From NCBI GenBank assembly GCA_017382555.1, contig JAFOAB010000358.1, forward strand, positions 1 through 8,745: a DNA stretch of 8,745 bases, read 5' to 3'. The stretch's first letter is position 1. Every line of letters starts with the position of its first letter. This DNA comes from Clostridia bacterium. GTDB taxonomy: Bacteria; Bacillota; Clostridia; Oscillospirales; CAG-272. Position numbers and translations under genes: made by a program. Shown here piece after piece: positions 1 through 6,692 of this stretch. The notes beneath the pieces were generated by a model, which worked only from the letters and a program-made list of their open reading frames with translations, searched no databases and was not told where the DNA came from.

Positions 1-565
1 GTACGGAGCTTGCGTTTTTCGCATCAATGCTTACCGCAGTGCGAAGTGCTCTTGCAACCGCCTTGAATGCGCCCTCGATTATGTGGTGCGAGTTTTTGCC
101 CGCCAGCTTTCTTACGTGCAGGGTAATGCCCGCGTTCTGCGCGAAGGCGGTGAAGTATTCAAGCACAAGCTCGGTATCGAAATCTCCTACCTTCTCTGCG
201 GGTATCTCCATATCCGCATAATATCCGCCTCTGCCGGATATATCGATTGCCGCAAGTATGAGCGCCTCATCCATCGGGAGTATCATATCGCCGTAGCGAG
301 TGATTCCTCTTTTATCACCAAGTGCCTCATAAAACGCCTTGCCGAGAGAAATGCCGATGTCCTCGCAGGTGTGGTGCATATCTACATATGTGTCACCCTT
401 GCAGGTCAGCTCGAGATCAAAGCCGCCGTGCTTTGCAAAAAGCGTGAGCATATGGTCAAGAAAGCCGCATCCGCTGTCTATTTTGGATGCACCGCTTCCG
501 TCAAGATTTAAGGTAAGTGCGATATCGGTTTCAGCCGTTTTTCTTTTTACTTCGGAGGTTCTCAT
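1..565 (-). CDS. hisB: Imidazoleglycerol-phosphate dehydratase, 3' end cut by window edge
   Basis: HisB removes water from imidazole glycerol phosphate to give imidazole acetol phosphate, the substrate of HisC, in the cytoplasm. I translated 188 codons from the ATG at 565-563. The family's metal-binding signatures are all present: GFLDHML with H38, then DMHHTCED (H64, H65, E68), H150, and KNSHHIIEGAFKA (H160, H161, E164). These two HHxxE clusters bind the di-manganese centre in known HisB proteins. The reading frame is open to the window edge after SIDAKNASSV, which matches the point where HisB proteins normally continue with a short tail of roughly seven residues (PSTKGVL-like), so only the tail and stop are missing. 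It is the single-function dehydratase: no phosphatase domain precedes it. The start overlaps the hisC stop as ATGA, with GGGAG upstream as ribosome binding site, so translation is probably coupled. Confidence 0.96.
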   Translation of the reverse strand, partial: MRTSEVKRKTAETDIALTLNLDGSGASKIDSGCGFLDHMLTLFAKHGGFDLELTCKGDTYVDMHHTCEDIGISLGKAFYEALGDKRGITRYGDMILPMDEALILAAIDISGRGGYYADMEIPAEKVGDFDTELVLEYFTAFAQNAGITLHVRKLAGKNSHHIIEGAFKAVARALRTAVSIDAKNASSV

Positions 566-1626
566 TTCTTTTCTCCCATTATTTCGTCAATACTGTCGAT
601 AAGCGCCTTCATCTCCATTGCCGTGCCGACAGTGATACGGCAAAAGTCCTTTATGCGCTCCTTTTTGAAGTGGCGCACGAGTATTCCGCGCTCCTTCAAT
701 GCAAGATAAAGCTCGCCTCCGCCGATATCGGGGTGGCGCGCAAAGAGGAAGTTTGCCTTGGAATCAAGCACCTCAAAGCCCCTCTTTTCAAGCTCCGATT
801 TCGTATATCCGCGCGTGCGTATGATCGTCTGCGCGTTCTGCATATAGTAGCCGTTTTCCGTAAGCGCGGCATAGCCGGCAGCACACGTCATACGGTTTAC
901 GTTATAGGGATTCGTGGAGTAGCGCAGCGTGTGCAGATCGGTAATAAGCTCCTTACTGCCGATGGCAAAGCCAAGGCGAGCACCCGCAAGCGAGCGGGAT
1001 TTGGAGAACGTCTGCACAACAAGCAGGTTTCCGTATTTTTCCGTAAGCTTTATTGCGCTCTCACCGCCGAAATCAACGTACGCCTCGTCAATAATAACCA
1101 CGTTGTCGGGGTTAGAGGCAACGATTTTTTCGATATCGGAGAGGGGAAGCGCTATGCCCGTGGGGGCATTGGGATTTGCTATAACGATGTTTTTGTTTAT
1201 GCCGATATAATCGTTAACGTCAACGGTAAAATCGTCCTTCAGCGGTATTTCCTCATACGGAATACCCAGCTTGTCGGCAAACACGGAGTAAAAGCCGTAG
1301 GTAAGATCGGGGAATACTATCGGATGCTCGTTATCGCAAAAAGCGTTAAAGGCAAAGTCAAGCACCTCGTCCGAGCCGTTTGTTGCAATTATCCGCTCAG
1401 GCTCAGCGTCATATATCTCCGCAAGCTTGGATATAAGCACGCTTGCCTCGGGGTCGGAATAAAGCTGCAGGCTTGTCGCCTCCTCGCACACCGCGCGTAT
1501 TACGGCAGGGGAGGGAGGAAAGGGCGATTCGTTGGTATTAAGCTTTATATATTTTTTGTCACGCGGCTGTTCGCCCGGCGTGTACGGTACAAGAGACGCG
1601 AATTTGTTGCTGAAAAATCTGCTCAT
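562..1626 (-). CDS. hisC: Histidinol-phosphate aminotransferase
   Basis: HisC is a PLP enzyme of aminotransferase class I/II (fold type I) that transfers an amino group from glutamate to imidazole acetol phosphate, giving histidinol phosphate. The 354-residue product has the usual family length. Visible motifs are LNTNESPFPPSP (29-40), NPNAPTG (151-157), DEAY (180-183, with the Asp and Tyr that contact PLP) and TFSKSRSLAGARLG, in which K209 is the expected Schiff-base lysine; FCRITVGT near the end carries the substrate-carboxylate arginine. I chose ATG 1626-1624, one base after the hisD stop (TGATATG), because GAGGAA lies just upstream and the protein then begins MSRFFSNKFASLVPY, the normal HisC N-terminus. 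A longer frame from 1692 would add 22 residues inside hisD without homology-like content. The stop overlaps hisB by 4 nt. Confidence 0.96.
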   Translation of the reverse strand: MSRFFSNKFASLVPYTPGEQPRDKKYIKLNTNESPFPPSPAVIRAVCEEATSLQLYSDPEASVLISKLAEIYDAEPERIIATNGSDEVLDFAFNAFCDNEHPIVFPDLTYGFYSVFADKLGIPYEEIPLKDDFTVDVNDYIGINKNIVIANPNAPTGIALPLSDIEKIVASNPDNVVIIDEAYVDFGGESAIKLTEKYGNLLVVQTFSKSRSLAGARLGFAIGSKELITDLHTLRYSTNPYNVNRMTCAAGYAALTENGYYMQNAQTIIRTRGYTKSELEKRGFEVLDSKANFLFARHPDIGGGELYLALKERGILVRHFKKERIKDFCRITVGTAMEMKALIDSIDEIMGEKK

Positions 1627-1627
1627 A

Positions 1628-2905
1628 TCATTCCTCATCAAAACGGACGGTTGCGCTTTTTGCGTGTGCGTCAAGTCCTTCCTTGTTTGCAAAGTACGCT
1701 ATCTTATTTGCCGTTTTCTCCAGCGCCTCGCGCGTGTAGTAGGTGAACTGAGATTTCTTTACGAAATCGTCAACCGAGAGAGGGGAGGAGAAGCGCGCGG
1801 TTCCGCTTGTGGGCAGGGTGTGATTCGGACCCGCAAAATAGTCGCCGAGTGCCTCGGGGCAATATCTTCCCATAAAGATGGAGCCGGCGTGCTTTACCTT
1901 GTCAAGGTAATCAAAGGGATTATCAACACAAAGCTCAAGATGCTCGGGCGCTATCTCGTTTGCTATTTCTATTGCAACGTCGATATTGCTTGCAACGATT
2001 ATCTTACCGTTTTTATCAATGGAGGTGCGTGCGATCTCTGCGCGTGAGAGGAGGGGGATCTGTCTTTCAAGCTCAGCGCTTACCGCCTCCGCAAGCTCCA
2101 TGCTGTCCGTTACAAGCACCGCGCTTGCATTCTTATCGTGCTCCGCCTGTGAGAGCAGGTCTGCGGCAACGTGCTTTGCGTTACTTTTTCCATCTGCAAC
2201 GACAAGTATCTCGCTTGGACCCGCAATCATATCGATGCTTACCTTGCCGAACACCTGCTTTTTTGCCTCTGCAACAAATGCATTACCGGGGCCGACGATC
2301 TTATCCACCTTCGGTATGCTTTCCGTGCCGTATGCAAGTGCGGCAATCGCCTGCGCACCGCCCACCTTAAATATGCGCGTAACGCCCGCAATTTTTGCCG
2401 CCGCAAGAATAACGGGATTTACCTTGCCGTCGGCAGATGGGGGAGTTACCATAACTATCTCCTCACATCCCGCAATCTGCGCGGGGATGCTGTCCATCAG
2501 CACCGTGGAGGGGTATGCGGCAGTGCCGCCGGGTACGTAAAGACCTGCCTTATCGATTGGGGTTATCTTTTGACCCATAATAACGCCGTTTGCTTCCTTT
2601 ATCGCAAAGCCCTCTCTCACCTGCTTTTTGTGGAAGGCGCGGATGTTTTCCGCCGCCTCACGCAGGATATCAAGGAATTCTGCGGGAACGGAGGCAACTG
2701 CCTCATCGATCTCCGCCTCGCTTACCTCAAGTGAGGAAAGCCTTGCCTTATCAAAGCGCTCCGTGTATTCAAAAAGCGCCTTATCACCGTTTTTAACTAT
2801 GTTTGCTATAATATCGGCAACGATGCCCTCCACGTTTGCGGAAAGATCGTCGCGTGCAAATATCTCGCTGTTTGCTACCTCGCCGTAGCGGTATATCTTA
2901 ATCAT
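1628..2905 (-). CDS. hisD: Histidinol dehydrogenase
   Basis: HisD carries out the last two steps of histidine synthesis, the NAD-dependent four-electron oxidation of histidinol through histidinal to histidine, using a zinc ion. The 425-residue length is typical. The signature segment GPGNAFVAEAKKQVFG (205-220) runs into DMIAGPSEILV. Zinc ligands known from the E. coli enzyme have clear equivalents: Q253 and H256 in SQAEHDKNA, D355 in EALGDYFAGPNH, and H414 in GLDAHAKSA. The catalytic Glu-His pair is E321-H322 in APEHLE. All key residues are therefore intact and the enzyme should be active. The ATG overlaps the end of hisG by 8 nt (ATGATTAA), with only a weak AGGT-type ribosome binding site, so it probably relies on translation coming through from hisG. 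The stop is one base ahead of hisC. Confidence 0.97.
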   Translation of the reverse strand: MIKIYRYGEVANSEIFARDDLSANVEGIVADIIANIVKNGDKALFEYTERFDKARLSSLEVSEAEIDEAVASVPAEFLDILREAAENIRAFHKKQVREGFAIKEANGVIMGQKITPIDKAGLYVPGGTAAYPSTVLMDSIPAQIAGCEEIVMVTPPSADGKVNPVILAAAKIAGVTRIFKVGGAQAIAALAYGTESIPKVDKIVGPGNAFVAEAKKQVFGKVSIDMIAGPSEILVVADGKSNAKHVAADLLSQAEHDKNASAVLVTDSMELAEAVSAELERQIPLLSRAEIARTSIDKNGKIIVASNIDVAIEIANEIAPEHLELCVDNPFDYLDKVKHAGSIFMGRYCPEALGDYFAGPNHTLPTSGTARFSSPLSVDDFVKKSQFTYYTREALEKTANKIAYFANKEGLDAHAKSATVRFDEE

Positions 2906-3527
2906 CGTATTTTACCTGTGCTTTCAGTTTTTCCACCACGTCCTCGATCTGTGCGGTCTTGAATTTAAAGGATGCGCGGTTTGAGATAAGCCTTGCGCTT
3001 ATGGGGAGTATCGTTTCCGTTACCTCGAGGTCATTTTCCTTTAATGTGGTTCCCGTCTCAACTATATCCACGATAACGTCGGAAAGCCCGAGTATCGGGG
3101 CTATTTCTATCGATCCGTTAAGCTTTATGATATCGATATCGCGGCATTTTTCCGCGTAATATTTAGCGGCAATGGAGGTGAACTTGGTTGCCACGCGCAG
3201 GGTGCGCTGTCCGTCATCATAAAACCCCTTCTTGGCGGCAACTGCCATTCTGCATTTGCCGATGTTCAGATCGAGCAGCTCATATATCTCCGGCTCGTAC
3301 TCGCAAAGGATGTCCTTGCCCGCAACGCCGATATCGGCGGCACCGCGCTCCACGTAAATGGAAACGTCTGAGGGCTTTACCCAGAAGTAACGCACCTGCT
3401 TTTCGGGGTTTTCGAAAATAAGCTTGCGGCTGTTTTCCAGTATTGCGGGGCATTCGTAGCCCGCCTTTGCGAACATTTCGTACACCTTTTCTCCGAGGCG
3501 GCCCTTGGGAAGTGCAACGTTAAGCAT
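2898..3527 (-). CDS. hisG: ATP phosphoribosyltransferase catalytic subunit, short form
   Basis: HisG joins ATP and PRPP to form N1-(5'-phosphoribosyl)-ATP, the committed and normally feedback-inhibited step of histidine synthesis. At 209 residues this is the short form, which lacks the C-terminal histidine-binding (ACT-like) domain of the roughly 300-residue enzymes and needs HisZ as a partner; hisZ is directly upstream. Diagnostic segments are the N-terminal ALPKGRLGEKV (5-15), ERGAADIGVAGKD (60-72), NGSIEIAP (137-144) and the PRPP-binding loop DIVETGTTLKEN (154-165). The start is ATG 3527-3525, preceded by a GGGGG ribosome binding site, and it shares one base with the hisZ stop (TAATG), which points to coupled synthesis of the two subunits. 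The 3' end overlaps hisD by 8 nt. Confidence 0.97.
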   Translation of the reverse strand: MLNVALPKGRLGEKVYEMFAKAGYECPAILENSRKLIFENPEKQVRYFWVKPSDVSIYVERGAADIGVAGKDILCEYEPEIYELLDLNIGKCRMAVAAKKGFYDDGQRTLRVATKFTSIAAKYYAEKCRDIDIIKLNGSIEIAPILGLSDVIVDIVETGTTLKENDLEVTETILPISARLISNRASFKFKTAQIEDVVEKLKAQVKYDD

Positions 3528-4624
3528 TATTTTGCCCCCTTTCTGAGGTCGGTCATACTGCCGTAGCGCAGCTTTTTCGGTATTGCCTTTTGCACGCTTA
3601 CGCTTTTGCCCTCCGCCAGCAGCGCGTTTGCGCAGGCGTGAGCCTCGGCAATGTCGGATTCATCGTAAAGTATCAGCACGTCAACGTCGTTTTCGGTAGA
3701 GACGCGATCAAGCTCCTCAAGCAGGTCAAGGTAAATGGCAAAGCCGATAGCGCCCGCCCTTCTGCCCATGCGGGTGAGCAGACGGTCATATCTTCCGCCC
3801 GCAAGCACGCTTTCGCAAATTCCGGAAACGAAGCCGCAAAAAACCGTGCCGTTGTAGTAATTCATATCGTTTACTACGGAAAAGTCAAAGCGTATCTTTT
3901 TGTCAAGCCCTGCGCTTGTGAGGTGGCTTTTCAGCTCGCAAAGCTCGTCAAGTGCCGCCTTTGCCGCATCGGTGGTGCAAAGCGGAATCAGACGCTCTAT
4001 TACGGAATTCATATCACCGTAAAGCCCCGCAAGCCTGCAAAGGTCATCAGATGCACTCTCCGCTATGCCGTTGTCCGCGCACAGCTTTTTAAGATCGTGC
4101 ACGTTCTTTTCCGCGATAAGGGAGGTCATCTCGCTCTTAAGGCGGCTGTCATCGGTGCAAGCGTCAAGGAGAGCCTCGATAATGCCGAGGTGACATATCT
4201 CAAGCACGTAATCGGGGGAGATAAGCTCCAGGCTTTTTGCGGCAAGGGAAATTACCTCCACGGTATCGTAGCAATCGATATCGCCGATGCACTCAACGCC
4301 CGCCTGCATAAGCTCCTTGAACTGATGCGTGCTTCCCGAAACGCGATATACGTTTTCGTTATAATATACCTTCTGCTTACAACCCGGCTCGTCCTCTCCG
4401 TTCTTGATTATGGAAAGGGTAACGTCCGGCTTTAATGCCATCAGCTTGCCGTTGGTATCGCTGAAGGTGATGACCTTGTCGCTGACGAGGAAATCCTTGT
4501 TTTTAACGTAAAGATCGTATTCCTCAAACTTGCTCATTTTAAAGGGCAGGTAACCGTATTGACGGAAAAGGGAGCGAAGCGCGTATACCGCCTTTTCATC
4601 ATTTTTAAGAATATCCTTGTTCAT
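3527..4624 (-). CDS. hisZ: ATP phosphoribosyltransferase regulatory subunit (HisRS-like)
   Basis: HisZ is a paralogue of the histidyl-tRNA synthetase catalytic core that does not charge tRNA but binds the short HisG, completing the enzyme and providing histidine feedback inhibition. The 365 residues show the class II synthetase fold markers: VYYNENVYRVSG and HQFKELMQAGVECIG (86-114, around motif 2), YYNGTVFCGF (256-265) and LAGGRYDRLL (274-283), followed by the motif 3-like GAIGFAIYLDLLEEL. The motif 2 loop lacks the usual E-R-P/R-E of true HisRS, and only a short remnant (about residues 314-365, DVLILYDESD onward) stands where the anticodon-binding domain would be, both supporting HisZ over HisS. 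ATG 4624-4622 lies 3 nt after the regulator's stop with GAGGG ahead of it; the stop shares one base with the hisG start. Confidence 0.94.
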   Translation of the reverse strand: MNKDILKNDEKAVYALRSLFRQYGYLPFKMSKFEEYDLYVKNKDFLVSDKVITFSDTNGKLMALKPDVTLSIIKNGEDEPGCKQKVYYNENVYRVSGSTHQFKELMQAGVECIGDIDCYDTVEVISLAAKSLELISPDYVLEICHLGIIEALLDACTDDSRLKSEMTSLIAEKNVHDLKKLCADNGIAESASDDLCRLAGLYGDMNSVIERLIPLCTTDAAKAALDELCELKSHLTSAGLDKKIRFDFSVVNDMNYYNGTVFCGFVSGICESVLAGGRYDRLLTRMGRRAGAIGFAIYLDLLEELDRVSTENDVDVLILYDESDIAEAHACANALLAEGKSVSVQKAIPKKLRYGSMTDLRKGAK

Positions 4625-4627
4625 CGC

Positions 4628-4924
4628 TTAACCCTCTTTATCATCGGCAACTCGGTCGATTATCATTGCGTAACCGCCGCCGCCATATTCAAGGCATTTG
4701 CTTACGCGGCTGATGGTCGCGGTGCTCATGCCCGTTGCCTTGCTTATATCCATATAGTTTGCTCCGTTTTTGAGCATCTTTGCCGCCTTGAGTCTTTGGG
4801 AGATGTCAAGTATCTCCTTCACCGTGCATATATCCTCAAAAAACTTGTAGCATTCGTCAACCGTCTCGAGCGAAAGTATCGCCTCAAACAGCTTATCCAC
4901 TTCCTTGGTATGCAGCTTTTCCAT
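4628..4924 (-). CDS. TrpR-family regulator (YerC/YecD type), likely his operon repressor
   Basis: This 98-residue protein belongs to the TrpR-like YerC/YecD family. The opening EKLHTKEVDKLFEAILSL and ECYKFFEDICTVKEILDISQRL are the characteristic helical dimerisation part, and residues about 55-78 (ANYMDISKATGMSTATISRV) form the helix-turn-helix that reads DNA. It is the first gene of the histidine operon, 3 nt ahead of hisZ. Comparative-genomic work, recalled but not checked here, proposed that TrpR-family proteins of this kind (called HisR) repress histidine genes in Firmicutes. I therefore infer an autoregulated repressor that uses histidine as co-repressor and binds the near-palindrome at 4940-4957. 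The ATG at 4924-4922 is preceded by GGAGGT with a short 3-nt gap. The family assignment is firm; the ligand and target are inferred from context. Confidence 0.9.
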   Translation of the reverse strand: MEKLHTKEVDKLFEAILSLETVDECYKFFEDICTVKEILDISQRLKAAKMLKNGANYMDISKATGMSTATISRVSKCLEYGGGGYAMIIDRVADDKEG

Positions 4925-4927
4925 ATT

Positions 4928-4933
4928 ACCTCC
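4928..4933 (-). promoter_or_regulatory. Ribosome binding site of the his operon's first gene
   Basis: On the minus strand GGAGGT lies 3 nt before the ATG at 4924. It is a near-full match to the anti-Shine-Dalgarno complement and fixes the start of the TrpR-like gene. The candidate operator ends only 6 nt further upstream. Confidence 0.75.
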
Positions 4934-4939
4934 GCAATT

Positions 4940-4957
4940 TGCTTTAGTACTTTAGCA
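4940..4957. promoter_or_regulatory. Candidate operator, 18-bp imperfect palindrome
   Basis: TGCTTTAGTACTTTAGCA reads the same on both strands at 7 of 9 symmetric pairs, with a perfect AGTACT centre and perfect TGCT/AGCA ends. It sits about 5 to 22 nt downstream of the expected his transcription start (near 4962) and just ahead of the ribosome binding site, a position where a bound protein would block the promoter. Symmetric half-sites of this size, with an ACT/AGT core, suit a TrpR-family dimer such as the one encoded by the first gene of the operon. The symmetry is seen directly; the pairing with the regulator is inferred. Confidence 0.6.
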
Positions 4958-4968
4958 TAATGAAATAT

Positions 4969-4997
4969 ATTATAGTTACTCGCACGGCTTTTGTCAA
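4969..4997 (-). promoter_or_regulatory. Sigma-A promoter of the histidine operon
   Basis: On the minus strand a perfect -35 box TTGACA (4997-4992) and a perfect -10 box TATAAT (4974-4969) are separated by exactly 17 nt. Transcription should begin near 4962, giving a leader of about 38 nt, too short for a T-box riboswitch or a leader-peptide attenuator. A promoter this strong fits control by a repressor rather than an activator. Confidence 0.88.
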
Positions 4998-5042
4998 TAG
5001 CCTAATTAAAAAAATTAAAGTTGTATCATAGGCTTATTGACA
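4992..5042. repeat. Inverted repeat spanning both divergent -35 boxes
   Basis: The left arm TGTCAATAGCCTA (4992-5004) is the reverse complement of the right arm TAGGCTTATTGACA (5029-5042) apart from one extra T in the right arm. The arms flank a 24-nt AT-rich centre. The outer six bases of each arm are the -35 boxes of the two divergent promoters, so some symmetry is expected, but the match continues seven bases further inward, to TAGGC/GCCTA. It may be a shared regulator site or the trace of a duplicated and inverted promoter. Confidence 0.7.
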
Positions 5043-5065
5043 TAATAGCGGGCAAACAATATAAT
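5037..5065 (+). promoter_or_regulatory. Sigma-A promoter of the cls transcript
   Basis: TTGACA (5037-5042) and TATAAT (5060-5065) are both perfect consensus boxes with a 17-nt spacer, facing right. Transcription should start near 5072, about 30 nt before the cardiolipin synthase start. A second TATAAT-like copy at 5067-5072 has no correctly spaced -35 box and is probably incidental. Confidence 0.88.
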
Positions 5066-5091
5066 ATATAATACGGAAGAATTGATTTCGC

Positions 5092-5098
5092 AAGGAGA
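5092..5098 (+). promoter_or_regulatory. Ribosome binding site of cls
   Basis: AAGGAGA is a six-of-seven match to AAGGAGG. Its distance to the two candidate GTG starts (5102 and 5108) is what leaves the start ambiguous: the first is closer than usual and the second near the far end of the normal range. Confidence 0.65.
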
Positions 5099-5101
5099 GC
5101 G

Positions 5102-6673
5102 GTGAGAGTGAAGCAAAATACAGGTACGGGAATGCGACTTATAAAGCGCGGCAGAAGCGGTGCTTTGCGCGTTGTGTTCAGTCGGCTTGGCGTTATCAGC
5201 GTGCTTTTTCTACTGCAGGCCGCAATCCTTATACTTACGATAGTCCGCCTTGAGGAGTATATGCACCTCTATATCGGCGGAACAGCGGTAATAACGGCCA
5301 TTGTCGTGCTTTTTGTTTTAAACAGCAATATGGACCCGTCGGCGAAGATAACGTGGCTTGTTATGATAATGCTGATGCCGGTGATGAACGCGCTTTTGTT
5401 TCTCTACACCCGAAGCGAGCTTGGAAACCGAGCATTGCGTAGGCGTGCCGCCAAGGTGTTCGGCGAGACGGCAAAGCAGCTTGAGCAGTTCGGCACCGGG
5501 GAACGAGATGCAATAAATTACAACGTACCGATTGCGGATTACCTGAAGAATACCTGCGGATTTGCCGCGTACAATGATTCCGAGGTAACGTATTATTCGG
5601 GCGGAGAAGAGAAGTATCAGGCGCTTATCGAGGCGCTCGAGAGTGCGGAAAAATTTATTTTTCTCGAGTACTTTATAATCGGCGAGGGCGAGATGTGGGG
5701 CGGTATACTCGACGTGCTCGCTCGCAAGGCAAAAGCGGGTGTTGAGGTGCGCGTGATGTATGACGGAACGTGCCAGTTCACCACGCTTACCGCGGATTAT
5801 GCCGCACGTATGAAAAAGCTTGGGATCGAATGCAGGGCGTTTTCCCCATTAACGCCGTTCGTTTCCACCTACTATAATTACCGCGACCATAGGAAAATTG
5901 CGGTAATAGACGGCAAAATTGCCTTTACGGGCGGTGTGAATCTTTCCGACGAATATATCAACGTCGGCTCGCGCTTCGGACATTGGAAGGATGCGGCGGT
6001 CCGCATTTGCGGTAATGCCGTAAACAGCTTCACGCTGATGTTTTTGCAGATGTGGGAGCTGGAGGTGCCGTCAAGCCCCGAGTACGAAAAATATCTTGCA
6101 ACGGTCGATGCGCGCTATGATGGCTGTGGCATCGTTATTCCGTACGGCGACAGCCCGCTTGATACCAACAAAACGGGGGAGCGCGTTTATATGGATATGC
6201 TGAACAGGGCAAGAGATTACGTGTATATAATGACACCGTATCTTATCCTCGACAGCACGATGGAGACGGCATTGCGCTTTGCCGCGGAGCGCGGCGTGGA
6301 CGTGCGCATCATCCTGCCCGGTATACCGGATAAAAAAAGCGCGTACGCGCTTGCAAAAACGCATTACCAAAATCTGCTTGCCTCGGGTGTTAAAATATAC
6401 GAATATTCCCCCGGATTTGTGCATTCAAAGGTTATGCTGTCGGATGGCAGTGATGCGGTTGTCGGTACCATAAATCTCGACTACCGCAGTCTTTACCATC
6501 ATTTTGAGTGCGCCGCTTATATGCGAGGAGGCAAGGCGGTAGATAAAATACGCGAGGATTTTGAAAAAACGTTTGAAAAATGCCGCCGCGTAACAAGTGA
6601 AACAGTAAAAAAAGAAAAGCTTGCAATCAAGCTGTACGGCTTTGCTTTAAAGGTCATAGCACCGTTGATGTAA
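5102..6673 (+). CDS. cls: Cardiolipin synthase (two-HKD phospholipase D family)
   Basis: Bacterial cardiolipin synthase joins two phosphatidylglycerol molecules into cardiolipin and glycerol at the cytoplasmic membrane. The 523-residue protein has the standard plan: hydrophobic segments at about 28-49, 57-74 and 82-102 (PLDc_N-type membrane anchor), then two phospholipase D domains. Each has an intact HxKx4D motif: H263-K265-D270 (HRKIAVID, followed by FTGGVNLSDEY) and H441-K443-D448 (HSKVMLSD, followed by GTINLDYRSLYHHFE). Both active-site halves are complete. The start is uncertain between two in-frame GTG codons at 5102 and 5108: AAGGAG (5092-5097) leaves 4 nt to the first and 10 nt to the second; the ATG at 5132 lacks comparable support. 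It is the first gene after the rightward promoter and 19 nt ahead of the flavoprotein gene. Nothing ties it to histidine metabolism beyond sharing the divergent control region. Confidence 0.94.
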   Translation: MRVKQNTGTGMRLIKRGRSGALRVVFSRLGVISVLFLLQAAILILTIVRLEEYMHLYIGGTAVITAIVVLFVLNSNMDPSAKITWLVMIMLMPVMNALLFLYTRSELGNRALRRRAAKVFGETAKQLEQFGTGERDAINYNVPIADYLKNTCGFAAYNDSEVTYYSGGEEKYQALIEALESAEKFIFLEYFIIGEGEMWGGILDVLARKAKAGVEVRVMYDGTCQFTTLTADYAARMKKLGIECRAFSPLTPFVSTYYNYRDHRKIAVIDGKIAFTGGVNLSDEYINVGSRFGHWKDAAVRICGNAVNSFTLMFLQMWELEVPSSPEYEKYLATVDARYDGCGIVIPYGDSPLDTNKTGERVYMDMLNRARDYVYIMTPYLILDSTMETALRFAAERGVDVRIILPGIPDKKSAYALAKTHYQNLLASGVKIYEYSPGFVHSKVMLSDGSDAVVGTINLDYRSLYHHFECAAYMRGGKAVDKIREDFEKTFEKCRRVTSETVKKEKLAIKLYGFALKVIAPLM

Positions 6674-6692
6674 TTTTTTTGTGAGGTATGAT

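Noticed and set aside
1627..1692. Longer hisC start at 1692
   Set aside because: It would extend 22 residues into hisD with no homology-like sequence, whereas the ATG at 1626 has GAGGAA correctly placed and begins like other HisC proteins.
517..1746. A 409-codon open frame on the plus strand opposite hisC
   Set aside because: It lies wholly antisense to hisC and the end of hisD, whose motifs are complete. Its product is rich in Arg, Lys and Val with no recognisable domain and no clear ribosome binding site.
3590..4435. A 281-codon open frame on the plus strand opposite hisZ
   Set aside because: It is antisense to an intact hisZ, with no recognisable domain and composition expected of a mirror frame.
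4925..4962. Possible T-box riboswitch or histidine leader-peptide attenuator ahead of the his operon
   Set aside because: The leader predicted from the -10 box is only about 38 nt, with no T-box sequence, no terminator hairpin and no run of His codons.
6616..6680. Possible terminator after cls: AGCTTG-CAAT-CAAGCT hairpin and a run of T at 6673-6680
   Set aside because: The 6-bp hairpin is inside the coding sequence and about 40 nt from the T run, which has no GC-rich stem directly before it. Read-through into the flavoprotein gene is more likely.
6681..6692. GTG at 6681 as start of the flavoprotein gene
   Set aside because: Those bases serve as the GAGG ribosome binding site for the ATG at 6693, and the FMN-fold N-terminus MKVLMLNGSP begins at that ATG.
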